Shown: positions 1 to 15,150 of the stretch, in pieces | How the letters are laid out: every line of letters begins with the position of its first letter | Position numbering within the stretch: the stretch's first letter is position 1 | DNA from: Polyangiaceae bacterium | GTDB taxonomy: Bacteria > Myxococcota_A > Polyangia > Polyangiales > Polyangiaceae | Assembly: GCA_025937785.1 (NCBI GenBank) | Contig: JAICQQ010000008.1 | Coordinates: 1 to 64,000, forward strand | Reading direction: 5' to 3' | DNA: 64,000 nt | The notes under the pieces: generated by a model | What the model was told of the DNA's origin: nothing | The model's database searches: none | What the model saw: the letters and a program-made list of their open reading frames with translations, nothing else | Translations under genes and position numbers: made by a program

Positions 1-878
1 ACCTGGGGGATGAGCTTGAGCGCCTCGATCGCCGCTTTGACGAAGAACGACATGAAGCCGAGTTTGATCTCGTACTTTTTGACGAAGTCGTCCTGGTGCT
101 CTTTGCGGAGCTCGAGCACCGCGGTCATGTCGATTTCGTTGAAGGTGGTGAGCAGGGCGGCGGTTTGCTGGCTCTCGACCAGGCGCTCCGCGATGCGGCG
201 CCGCATCGGGCTCATCTTCACGACCTCTTCGCCACGCCCGGCCAACGGGAGCGCCGGCTCGGTGCGCGTCGGGTCCGCCGGCGTCGGGGCAGGAGCTGCC
301 GGAGACTTTTCGGCCCTGAGCGCGTCTTCCTTCAGGACGCGGCCGCCGGGGCCGCTGGCTTCGACGTCACTCTCTTTCAGCCCTCGCTCGGCCATCACGC
401 GACGCGCGGAAGGCATCACGCGCGCGAAGGCGTGGGGAGGCAACGACTCCCGCACCGAACTCGTGCGATCACTCGGGGGCGGAGGCGGCGACGTGGGTCG
501 CTTGTCCGCTGCGGGTGCTGCGGCGCCCGATGCTGCGGCGCCCGATGCTGCGGCGGGCGGAGGCGCCTTCTTGGCGGCTTCCTTGGCTGGGGCCTGCGCC
601 TTCGCGGAGGCGGCGGAAGGCTTCGGGTCTTGCGCGGGCGCGCCCTCTTCCATGTAGCCGATCACGTCGCCCACCTGCGCCTCCGAACCGGCGGCGACGG
701 TGATTTTGGTGACGACGCCGGTGACCGGAGCGGGCAGCTCGACCGTCACCTTGTCGGTTTCGATCATCACAATCACCTCATCGCGGCTGGCCGAGTCGCC
801 CTCCTTTTTCAGCCACTCACCGATCTGCACCTCGGTGATGGATTCGCCCACGGGTGGGACTTTCAGTTCAACGGACAT
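1..878 (-). CDS. sucB: Dihydrolipoamide succinyltransferase (2-oxoglutarate dehydrogenase E2), N-terminal part; runs off the left edge
   Basis: Reverse-strand translation from ATG at 878: MSVELKVPPVGESITEVQIGEWLKKEGDSASRDEVIVMIETDKVTVELPAPVTG... The lipoyl domain with the ETDKV lysine is followed by an Ala/Pro linker, an E3-binding domain and MSPMRRRIAERLVES. Adjacent to sucA. Confidence 0.93.
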   Translation of the reverse strand, partial: MSVELKVPPVGESITEVQIGEWLKKEGDSASRDEVIVMIETDKVTVELPAPVTGVVTKITVAAGSEAQVGDVIGYMEEGAPAQDPKPSAASAKAQAPAKEAAKKAPPPAAASGAAASGAAAPAADKRPTSPPPPPSDRTSSVRESLPPHAFARVMPSARRVMAERGLKESDVEASGPGGRVLKEDALRAEKSPAAPAPTPADPTRTEPALPLAGRGEEVVKMSPMRRRIAERLVESQQTAALLTTFNEIDMTAVLELRKEHQDDFVKKYEIKLGFMSFFVKAAIEALKLIPQ

Positions 879-945
879 AGCTGGATGCTCCTCGTGCGGG
901 CCGTTTCAGTGACAGGCCGGTGACCAAGATTCGTGGCCCGGCACC

Positions 946-3867
<2,922 letters not shown>

Positions 3868-4170
3868 AGAGCGAACAGACGTGCTTTCAGTGAAAGATCG
3901 CCAAGTGGCGCCGCAGGGCCGCCGATCGGTGTGTGAAATGAGGAGGAGAAGCGGGATAACGTCGCGACAGGGCGTCCCGTTTAGGTAGCGCCTTGGCCAG
4001 GGCCTGTCGACTGCGCTCCGCAGCAAAACAATTTGAATAATCCTGCAGAGCTACAGTTGTGTAGGGCTCACCAGCCAGCGCCGGAGCGTGTGTTTCGTGA
4101 GAGTGTCGGACTGCATCGATTTTCCGTGACAACCGAAAGGCCGGCCCGCACAGATTCGTCGCTCGAGGGC

Positions 4171-4857
4171 TCATGGGCGCCCCCTGGCAAGCTTGCGCTT
4201 GCGCACCTTGTCGGGGTCCTCGCCGACGCGCAGGTAACCCTCGGAAAGGAATGTGTACATCTGCTGGGTCAGGACGTCGGCGCTTTCCTCGGAGAGTCCT
4301 AGAGTGACAGCCTGGTACAAAAGTTCTTTGAGGGCGCCCAGCGACAGGAACGCCATCACCCGCGGCTCACCGTCAGCCACGATCCCCAGGTTCTGACCGT
4401 CCTTCAGGCTCTCGATCAACAGCTGCATCACCGTGTCGTAGAAGGACACGATGCGGGTCTGAAATTCGTGATCCACGCCGTGAGCGTCCGTGAACAAGAT
4501 CTTGGTCATGACCCGCTCGGCCAGACACACGCCGATGATCGCACGAATGTTCTGCCGGACTTGATCTGCGACCGGGCGCTCGGGATCGTCGGTGGAGATC
4601 CTCTCGATTTTCGTGGCCAGTTGCGCCGCGAAACGATCGACGAGCTCGGCGAAGGCAGCACGCTTGTCGTCGAAATACAGGTAGAAGGTTCCGCGCGCGA
4701 CCCCTGCCTGCGCGACGATGTCATCGACCGTCGTTTGGGCGTACCCGCGCTTCGAAAACACGTCGCGCGCAGCATCCAGGATCTGCTGCCGTCGTTCGGC
4801 TTTGGCGATCGCCCCCTTTTTGGGGGCACCCACCTTCTTCTTGCGCGGCGTGGCCAT
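4171..4857 (-). CDS. TetR/AcrR family transcriptional regulator
   Basis: N-terminal HTH RRQQILDAARDVFSKRGYAQTTVDDIVAQAGVARGTFYLYFDDK. ATG at 4857 is preferred over 4887. Confidence 0.9.
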   Translation of the reverse strand: MATPRKKKVGAPKKGAIAKAERRQQILDAARDVFSKRGYAQTTVDDIVAQAGVARGTFYLYFDDKRAAFAELVDRFAAQLATKIERISTDDPERPVADQVRQNIRAIIGVCLAERVMTKILFTDAHGVDHEFQTRIVSFYDTVMQLLIESLKDGQNLGIVADGEPRVMAFLSLGALKELLYQAVTLGLSEESADVLTQQMYTFLSEGYLRVGEDPDKVRKRKLARGRP

Positions 4858-4893
4858 GAAAATGCGTAGTTCAGAGACTACCTGCACTCGCGA

Positions 4894-4910
4894 AAAGTCA
4901 CAGCGACTTT
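4894..4910. promoter_or_regulatory. Short inverted repeat AAAGTC-ACAGC-GACTTT just upstream of the TetR gene
   Basis: Read directly: aaagtcacagcgacttt. Perfect 6-bp arms, 5-bp spacer. Confidence 0.35.
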
Positions 4911-5082
4911 ACCGTTCGACCGCGCGGCCGACACGAGGGTCGGGAAGCAGCGACGAATCCCCCTGCGTCGACCGTTTCGCGGCTCGGTCGAACGGCACTC
5001 TGGCGCGTCAAGCCGGCGTAATATTTGCGCCGGCCGGTGTTCGTTGTGCTTGCCCGGCGCCGGAGGTTGCGGCACCCTCCGT

Positions 5083-5098
5083 ACGCTGACGTCAGCGT
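5083..5098. promoter_or_regulatory. 16-bp perfect palindrome ACGCTGACGTCAGCGT between the TetR gene and the activase gene; candidate operator
   Basis: Read directly. It is its own reverse complement and lies 48 bp upstream of the proposed GTG start at 5146. Confidence 0.45.
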
Positions 5099-5145
5099 CA
5101 GTCTACCGCGGGCCTGCCCGCGACTATCCACCAAACGAGGCGCGA

Positions 5146-8802
<3,657 letters not shown>

Positions 8803-8833
8803 GTCGTACAGCCACCCTACGGAGACAAGAACC

Positions 8834-10750
8834 ATGACGCAGCAAGTAGCCTTTGATGCCCCCAAGAAACGCAACCTGCCCATCGCGGGTCAGGCCAGCG
8901 CGCCTTCAGTCGACGCGATGGATATCGACGCAGAGCTAGCCAAGTTCGAGGCGGAGGAACGCGCGCGGCTAGGGCTCGAGAAAGAGGAGCATTGGGTCGA
9001 AGACATGGCGAACCTGATGTTCACCAAGTCCGAGAAGTCGAAGATCACGCTGCTCATCGGCGGGTTGACGATGGCGCAGGACTACCTGATCGGCGCGTCC
9101 TTCACCCGCCTGGGCTACAGTACCGTGAACCTCGACGTGCCCAACGAAGACGCCCTGCGCGTAGGCAAAGAGTTCGGCAATCGCGGCCAGTGCAACCCGA
9201 CGTATTTCACCGTGGACAACCTGGTCAAGGCGCTCATCACCTTGCGCGACGAGAAGGGGATGTCGACCAAGGACATCATCGACAAGTACGTGTTCCTCAC
9301 GGCGGGCGCCTGCGGTCCCTGTCGCTTCGGCATGTACGTGACCGAGTACCGCAAGGCCCTCCGTGACGCGGGCTTCGACGGTTTCCGCGTGATGCTGTTC
9401 CAGCAGCAGGGCGGCCTGAGCCAGGCGAGCGGCGAAGAGAGCGGGCTCGAGCTCAACCCCAAGTTCTTCATCGGCCTCTTGAAGGGCCTGATCGCCGGCG
9501 ACGTGCTGAACGGCATCGGTTATCGCCTGCGGCCGTTCGAGGTCGAAGCGGGCGCCACCGACAAGGCCATGGAGCAGGCCAAAAAGAACTGCCACGACGC
9601 GCTGCTGGAGGGCAGGAGCATCCTGAAGGCGCTCTACGACAGCAAGAAACTGTTCGCCGCGGTCAAGGTCGATCGCACCATGGTCAAGCCCAAGACCGCC
9701 ATCATCGGGGAGTTCTGGGCCATGACCACGGAAGGCGCGGGCAACTACGCGCTGCAGCGCTTCCTCGAGCAGGAAGGTTCCGAGGCTGACATTCAGTTCG
9801 TCTCGGCCTGGCTCCTGTATAACGTGTGGGAGCTCCGCCACGACACCAAGAACCGCGCCACCTTGCGCGGCGAAGACGCAGGCAAGCAGAGCCTGGCCGG
9901 CGCCGGCGAGTACGGCGTGTTCACACGCCAGATCGGGCTGTGGGCCGCAGACAAGGCGATTCGCGCTGGTTTTCAGGTATTCGCCAACGCGGCCGGTTTT
10001 CATGGCTACCACCTGCCCGACATGGACGCGATCGCCGACCTGGCGGCTCCCTACTACAACAACGACCTGCGCGGCGGCGAAGGCCACATGGAAGTGGGCA
10101 AGCTGATCGTGAACGTCGCCAAGAACAAGGCCAACATGACCTTGAGCGTCAAGCCCTTTGGCTGCATGCCGAGTTCCGGCGTCAGCGACGGTGTGCAATC
10201 GCTCATCACCGAGAAGTTCCCGGGGACGATCTTCTGCGCAGTAGAAACCAGCGGCGACGGCGCGGTGAACTTCTACAGCCGCGTGCAGATGTACCTGTTC
10301 AAGGCCAAGCAGGCCGCCCAGGCCGAGTTCGACAAAGCGCTCGAAGAAACCGGCGTCACCCTCGAGCAGGTAAGAAAATACCTCGCCGAGCACCCGAAGT
10401 ACGCGAACGCGCTGCACCACCCGGAGCACCGCGCGGGCAGCACCTCGGCCGACACTGTCTACGAAGTGGCTGAGCTCATCACCAGCACCAAGAGCCAGCG
10501 CGCGGTGCGCCGTGCCAAGCGCTTCTTCCAGGGCGCCAAGGCTGCCTTCGGCAAGGCCATCAGCGATGCCCCCGAGACCGCTCGCACCACGGCTGCCTTC
10601 ACGCAGCAGGGCGCGAAGGAACTGCTCGAGATCGCGAAAGAGCAAGGCCCCGGTCTGGCTCAAAAGGGCATCGAAGCGGCCAAGAGCAAGGCAGCCCAGG
10701 TGCTCCCCTTCAAGCGAGAAACCAGCGCCGAAGTCCGCAAAGCCAGCTAG
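8834..10750 (+). CDS. HgdB-like / COG3581-like protein (2-hydroxyacyl-CoA dehydratase D-component-related), predicted partner of the upstream activase
   Basis: 638 aa. Conserved cysteine segments GQCNPTYFT, TAGACGPCRFGMY and KPFGCMPSSGVSDG. 31 bp downstream of the activase, same strand. Confidence 0.75.
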   Translation: MTQQVAFDAPKKRNLPIAGQASAPSVDAMDIDAELAKFEAEERARLGLEKEEHWVEDMANLMFTKSEKSKITLLIGGLTMAQDYLIGASFTRLGYSTVNLDVPNEDALRVGKEFGNRGQCNPTYFTVDNLVKALITLRDEKGMSTKDIIDKYVFLTAGACGPCRFGMYVTEYRKALRDAGFDGFRVMLFQQQGGLSQASGEESGLELNPKFFIGLLKGLIAGDVLNGIGYRLRPFEVEAGATDKAMEQAKKNCHDALLEGRSILKALYDSKKLFAAVKVDRTMVKPKTAIIGEFWAMTTEGAGNYALQRFLEQEGSEADIQFVSAWLLYNVWELRHDTKNRATLRGEDAGKQSLAGAGEYGVFTRQIGLWAADKAIRAGFQVFANAAGFHGYHLPDMDAIADLAAPYYNNDLRGGEGHMEVGKLIVNVAKNKANMTLSVKPFGCMPSSGVSDGVQSLITEKFPGTIFCAVETSGDGAVNFYSRVQMYLFKAKQAAQAEFDKALEETGVTLEQVRKYLAEHPKYANALHHPEHRAGSTSADTVYEVAELITSTKSQRAVRRAKRFFQGAKAAFGKAISDAPETARTTAAFTQQGAKELLEIAKEQGPGLAQKGIEAAKSKAAQVLPFKRETSAEVRKAS

Positions 10751-10777
10751 TCTCGTCTAAGCCAAGCAATCAGCAAA

Positions 10778-10811
10778 GCGCCCGCCTCACCCCCAAGGTG
10801 ACGGCGGGCGC
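10778..10811 (+). terminator. Strong stem-loop downstream of the HgdB-like gene; probable terminator
   Basis: gcgcccgcctcacccccaaggtgacggcgggcgc: near-perfect inverted repeat (one bulge) 27 bp after the stop codon, followed by gctcgtcttt. Confidence 0.6.
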
Positions 10812-10949
10812 GCTCGTCTTTGCCCGCCGAACTGCTCGCGCCTTCCGACCAGCAACTCTTGGCGCCCTTAGGACAGTGATCGAAGTAACTTTGCCAACTT
10901 GCTGAAGTGGGCTGACTCACCGCAGAGTTCGCAGAGCACGCCGAAGGGT

Positions 10950-11231
10950 TTACTCGGGAAGCTCGTTGACAAGATCCAAGACGCTCTCGCCGAACCGGAG
11001 CGCCATCGTGGTTTCACGAGCAGAATTGACAGCGTCTTCGAGGCGGGAGGTACGCTTTCCTGCTCTGGCAAACAGGCCTTCGCTACCATTGAGCGCCGTG
11101 GACGAACTGGACCGCTTCATCTGCTGAGCCAAGTCACGGTCGTGGCGAGCGACCTTGCGTGCGAGACCATGAACCATCTGCACCATGTCGACCAGGGAAT
11201 CGAGAATCTTCATGCGTGACTCCTTCTGCAA
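10950..11231 (-). CDS. S23/IVP-like four-helix-bundle protein (23S rRNA-intervening-sequence protein family), possibly C-terminally truncated
   Basis: 93 aa: MKILDSLVDMVQMVHGLARKVARHDRDLAQQMKRSSSSTALNGSEGLFARAGKRTSRLEDAVNSARETTMAL matches the pattern R.DRDLA.Q..R...S..LN..EG..R..G.R...A..SA.E. Confidence 0.7.
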   Translation of the reverse strand: MQKESRMKILDSLVDMVQMVHGLARKVARHDRDLAQQMKRSSSSTALNGSEGLFARAGKRTSRLEDAVNSARETTMALRFGESVLDLVNELPE

Positions 11232-11250
11232 TCGCTTCGACTGCGAGGGC

Positions 11251-11351
11251 GTCCCTCCTCCGCACGGAGCGCCTGTCCAGGGCGAAGCCGGCGCGTAGCG
11301 CCGTGCGCTCGCGAAGCGGGCGACCCTGGACTGGCGAGAGTACGGAGGGAC
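11251..11351. repeat. ~100-nt branched inverted repeat adjacent to the S23-like gene
   Basis: Outer stem gtccctcc (11251-11258) / ggagggac (11344-11351). Second stem gtccaggg (11275-11282) / ccctggac (11324-11331). Inner hairpins ggcgc-gta-gcgcc (11290-11302) and cgct-cgcga-agcg (11306-11318). Confidence 0.7.
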
Positions 11352-11553
11352 ACTCCCGATTGAAGACGAGGAGATTGAATTGCCGCCCGTCAGGTCCGAG
11401 CCGGTACCCGACTCCTGGTGCTGTCCCTGTCCCCGTCCCTGCTTCAGGCTCCAGGACCTGATCCTGATCCTGCCATCCAGAACGTCACATCAGGGCCAAG
11501 ACTCTCGCCATGCGGTCCGCGCCTTCCGCAGCTCCCCCGCGAGGAGGCGCGGG

Positions 11554-12123
11554 TTAGTCGGATTCTAGGACTTGGCGGACGCGCGCGACGAGATCGCTGG
11601 GGCGGAAGGGCTTCTCGAGCGTGGTGACGCCGCCGAGCTCGCGCAGCTGGTCGATGAGAGGACCGCCGGAGTAGCCCGACATGAACACGATTTTCAAGTC
11701 GGGGCGGAGCGCCCGTGCCCGGCGAGCCAACTCGAGGCCGCTGATTTTGGGCATCACGACGTCGCTGAGCAGCACATCGACTCGCTCACCGGCGTCGAGC
11801 AACGTCAGCGCTTCCTCGGAGGAGCCGGTGGCGAACACCGTAAAGCCCGATCGCGTGAGCGCTCGCTCGGTGACACGCAGCACCTGCTCTTGATCCTCGA
11901 CCACGAGCACGGTGGCAGCGTGGGGCTGCTGAGAAGAATCGGACGGATCACCGTGGCCCGCCGGGCGAGACCCGTCGCTGGGGGGACCCGCCAACGGGCC
12001 GGCGAGTAAGGCTCCGCTGCCTCGCCTGCAGAATTCAACCGACGCGCTCGACTGCTGAACGATTCCGGCACTCACGGATTTCACCTCGCGCTTCAGGATC
12101 GCGGCAACGACGGTGCACAGCAA
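11554..12123 (-). CDS. Response-regulator receiver domain protein (orphan REC; N-terminal extent uncertain)
   Basis: TVLVVEDQEQVLRVTERALTRSGFTVF...VDVLLSDVVMPKISGLELARR...KIVFMSGYSG...LEKPFRPSDLVARVRQVL. Confidence 0.8.
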   Translation of the reverse strand: MLCTVVAAILKREVKSVSAGIVQQSSASVEFCRRGSGALLAGPLAGPPSDGSRPAGHGDPSDSSQQPHAATVLVVEDQEQVLRVTERALTRSGFTVFATGSSEEALTLLDAGERVDVLLSDVVMPKISGLELARRARALRPDLKIVFMSGYSGGPLIDQLRELGGVTTLEKPFRPSDLVARVRQVLESD

Positions 12124-12192
12124 GCGGTTTTGTCGAGCCGCGCGGCCGCGGCGACCGATGGCTTCGAAATCAGCGAGTTTCGCGGCGTGAGC

Positions 12193-13521
12193 TCAGTGGT
12201 AGGTGGCGGTGAAGTTCAGGGCAGGCAGCAGCAGCCACTGCTTGGTGTCCGTCTGCGAGTGCTGCACCGCGCCAAAACCGAAGCGCCCGAACAGTCCCAA
12301 GCTCCAGCTGTCGGAAACCCACCAATCGTAGCCCAGCCCCGCGGCGACGAGCAGGCCTTGGGTGGTCAGCGAATCGATGTCGGAGCCGGTGGTTTCGATC
12401 TGGACGTAGCCGAGCTCACCCAAGAGGTGAAACCCGCTCGCCGGGGCCGTGTAGTAGTCGATGAACGCGCCGATGTGGAACGGGTTCAGATCGACGCCCT
12501 CGAGATCGCCCCCTTCGATTTTGGGATTCGGGTGCGTGCCGCCGCCCAGTATCACGCCCAGGGTCAGGCCCTCCGTGAGCGCGCCCCCCAGCAGCACGTC
12601 CAAACCGAAGCCGAACCCCTGGACCTTCGCGGCCGAGTCGCGGTCATCGAGGATGAGGTAACTGCCGCCGGGGTGGAACGCCAAGAAGAACCCGTCGCGC
12701 GTCTCTGGAGCTTGAACTACCTTTTCTTCGCCCGCAGCAGTCTCCTCGACGGAATCGACGAACTCGCTGGGCTCTTGGGCGGTCACCTCGTCGAACTCGG
12801 GCTCCTCATCCGCGGGCGCGGCAGGTGCGAGGGCGACCCGCTCCGTCGCACCACCCGCGGCAGCGGCGGGCAGCTCGAGCTTGCAGCGCTGCTTGGTGTC
12901 GCCAATGGCACCGCCGAACGGGCTCCCCGGCTCCGCAGCAACGACGTAGACCTGGCCCCCGGCGATCGGGCGCGGGATGACCGCGCCGCTGGTGACCGGC
13001 CGTCCTTCGTGGGCACGTTCGACCATCACCACCACGTCGTTGCCCGGCGTCTGGTAGCCTTTGTACGAAGCTCCGAGCCCGACGTTTTCGCTGCACGACA
13101 CGCCCTCGGAGCTGAGGCCGATGACGAGCTGCCGGCTCCCATCGACGATCGGCGGCCCGTGCTCCCAAGAAAAAGCGCTGTTGCTCGGCGCGCCGACCGC
13201 AACGGCCAGGCAAGAACAGGTCGCCTGCTTCGCCCCCTGGTACTTGAGATCGCGACGGGCACCCAAAAGCGCGGGTCCCGTGGCTGCGGCGATCGTGGCC
13301 TCCGCATCCGGCCCCGCGGCTACCGCCTTGGGCTTAGCGAAGTCGTCAGCCCGAGCGGCCCCCTCCCCCTCCGCGGACGCTTCGAAGCTAGCGTCCGCGT
13401 CGGCAGAGCTGCCGCTGGCACCCGCTTTTGCCTCCGCATTTACCGAGGCTTTGCAGCCAACCGCGCCCGCCAACAGCAGGAAAGAGAGACCGACTCGCTT
13501 CACGATAACCGAGCGTGCCAC
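12193..13521 (-). CDS. Putative lipoprotein with C-terminal outer-membrane beta-barrel-like region
   Basis: Lipobox LLLAGAVGC. Low-complexity Ala/Ser/Glu segment. C-terminal Gly/aromatic alternation: GFGFGLDVLLGGALTEGLTLGVILGGG...FGRFGFGAVQHS. Confidence 0.6.
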   Translation of the reverse strand: MARSVIVKRVGLSFLLLAGAVGCKASVNAEAKAGASGSSADADASFEASAEGEGAARADDFAKPKAVAAGPDAEATIAAATGPALLGARRDLKYQGAKQATCSCLAVAVGAPSNSAFSWEHGPPIVDGSRQLVIGLSSEGVSCSENVGLGASYKGYQTPGNDVVVMVERAHEGRPVTSGAVIPRPIAGGQVYVVAAEPGSPFGGAIGDTKQRCKLELPAAAAGGATERVALAPAAPADEEPEFDEVTAQEPSEFVDSVEETAAGEEKVVQAPETRDGFFLAFHPGGSYLILDDRDSAAKVQGFGFGLDVLLGGALTEGLTLGVILGGGTHPNPKIEGGDLEGVDLNPFHIGAFIDYYTAPASGFHLLGELGYVQIETTGSDIDSLTTQGLLVAAGLGYDWWVSDSWSLGLFGRFGFGAVQHSQTDTKQWLLLPALNFTATYH

Positions 13522-13563
13522 TGGTCCGCGAAGTTGGGCAAATCTTGTTGAACGCGCCGGCCC

Positions 13564-14016
13564 CTATTGAAGTGGGAGACGACTCGCCGGCTCGTCATGA
13601 TCGGGGCTCGGCTCCGCACGAAGTGGGGGGTGTCCCAAGCGCTCGCGCATCGAGTTGATGACCTTGAACAGACTCGGCCGGCTGAGCACGCGCTTGATCC
13701 ATTCACGCTTCTTCGGGAAGTCGAGCAGCGTCAGGCCCACGAAGATGGTCAAGAGGCCCTGCCCCGGCAGCACCAACATCAAAACTCCGAGCAGCACGAG
13801 CACGCCGCCCAGCGTGTTGCGAAACACGCGTTTCGCGAGGCCGTGCCGCTCGGCGGGCTCGTCGACGAGATAACCTTCTGGCAAGCGACACAAAAGCCAG
13901 GGGATCGCCACCAAGCTCACCAAAAGCAGCGCCAGCGAGGTGCCGCCGATGATGGCTGCTAGCTCGGGCGAGAGGAAGGGATCGAGGGCGGTCCGTAAGC
14001 CGCTGGGCAGCGCCAC
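13564..14016 (-). CDS. PGPGW-type small integral membrane protein
   Basis: GGVLVLLGVLMLVLPGQGLLTIFVGLTLLDFPKKREWIKRVLSRPSLFKVINSMRERLGHPPL. Confidence 0.6.
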   Translation of the reverse strand: MALPSGLRTALDPFLSPELAAIIGGTSLALLLVSLVAIPWLLCRLPEGYLVDEPAERHGLAKRVFRNTLGGVLVLLGVLMLVLPGQGLLTIFVGLTLLDFPKKREWIKRVLSRPSLFKVINSMRERLGHPPLRAEPSPDHDEPASRLPLQ

Positions 14017-14033
14017 GGGTTACAGCGTGACCC

Positions 14034-15113
14034 CTAGTGGACCCCCGAGGCAAACACGTGGCCGAGCAAAAAGTTGATGGTGAACCCGGCCGAGTTGGGG
14101 CGTTCTTCTACGCGCCCCGAGTCGGTCTGGTAGCTACCACCGAATCCGTACAGCATCGCGAAGTCGAAACCGATGCGAAAGCCGCTTCTGCCCAGCCACT
14201 CGAAGGGAACGTGGATGCCGAGCGTGTGGCCGTAGTCACCACCCACCATGCCCAGATACTGCAGGCTGGGTGACAATAGGAAGCCGGTCTGGCGCTCGGC
14301 GGCGACCCCGAGCGACATCCCCCAGAGCCAGACCGATGCGTCGTCGTCCGTGGCCTGGTCGCGCGCCTCGGACACCGGCACCAGCGCGCGCACGGAAGCG
14401 CGCAGTCGGTCGTAGGCAAAGCCGCCGACCTCGCCGCCGAACGCAATCCCGCTGCTCACCCGCTCGCGCAGATGGAACGCGCCCGAGAGCATCTGCACGA
14501 AGGCGCTCCGGTGGTAGCCGTCGCTCCACAGGTCTTCGCAATCGACCCCGCTGTGGCAGTCATACGTCGGTCGCTCGCGACCGGCGCTGGCGGGTCCCGC
14601 CGCAGGGCCACGATACGGGTTCGCTCCCACCACGCCGGGTGCACCCTGGTGCGGCTGCGGGATGGGCTTGGCCTCGGAGATGGCGTAGGGGTCCGCCATG
14701 GGCGGCGCGGAGGCTCGAGGCGCGGCGGGGGCCACGGCGGGCGGCGCCTCAGCCGGGGCCGGCATCACACCGCCCGGCGGGCTGTCACCGGGAGCCGCTC
14801 CCGCCGGCGAAGAGGGGAGCGCGGGGGCCTCCGGAGGCGGCAGCGGCGGAGGCACGGGTGGGGGCGGTGCTGGGGCCGGCGGTGCTGGGGCCGGCGGTGC
14901 TGGGACTGGCGGGGCTGGGGCCGGCGGGGCTGGGGCCGGCGGTGCTGGCGGTGCTGGGACCGGCGGTGGGGGAGCCGGCGGATTCGCCGGGGGGGCGGGC
15001 GCAGGTGGCGTCGCCGGTGGCGCGGACGGCGGGAGCTGGGCTCGAGCGACGCCCAGCGCGCCCAGGCACCCCACCACCCCGCTGCGAACCACTAACGAAA
15101 GACGCCCCAACAC
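14034..15113 (-). CDS. Secreted/outer-membrane protein with long Pro/Ala repeat region at the N-terminus
   Basis: N-terminal APPAPAPPAPAPPVPAPP repeats. C-terminal beta-rich region FGGEVGGFAYDRLRASVRALVPV...GFDFAMLYGFGGSYQTDSG. Confidence 0.6.
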   Translation of the reverse strand: MLGRLSLVVRSGVVGCLGALGVARAQLPPSAPPATPPAPAPPANPPAPPPPVPAPPAPPAPAPPAPAPPVPAPPAPAPPAPAPPPPVPPPLPPPEAPALPSSPAGAAPGDSPPGGVMPAPAEAPPAVAPAAPRASAPPMADPYAISEAKPIPQPHQGAPGVVGANPYRGPAAGPASAGRERPTYDCHSGVDCEDLWSDGYHRSAFVQMLSGAFHLRERVSSGIAFGGEVGGFAYDRLRASVRALVPVSEARDQATDDDASVWLWGMSLGVAAERQTGFLLSPSLQYLGMVGGDYGHTLGIHVPFEWLGRSGFRIGFDFAMLYGFGGSYQTDSGRVEERPNSAGFTINFLLGHVFASGVH

Positions 15114-15150
15114 GACCCCGCCTCACTGTACTCTCGAAGCACAGGCAGCG

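Noticed and set aside
8969-10663. 564-aa minus-strand ORF opposite the HgdB-like gene
   Set aside because: Same antisense shadow effect, no recognisable motifs
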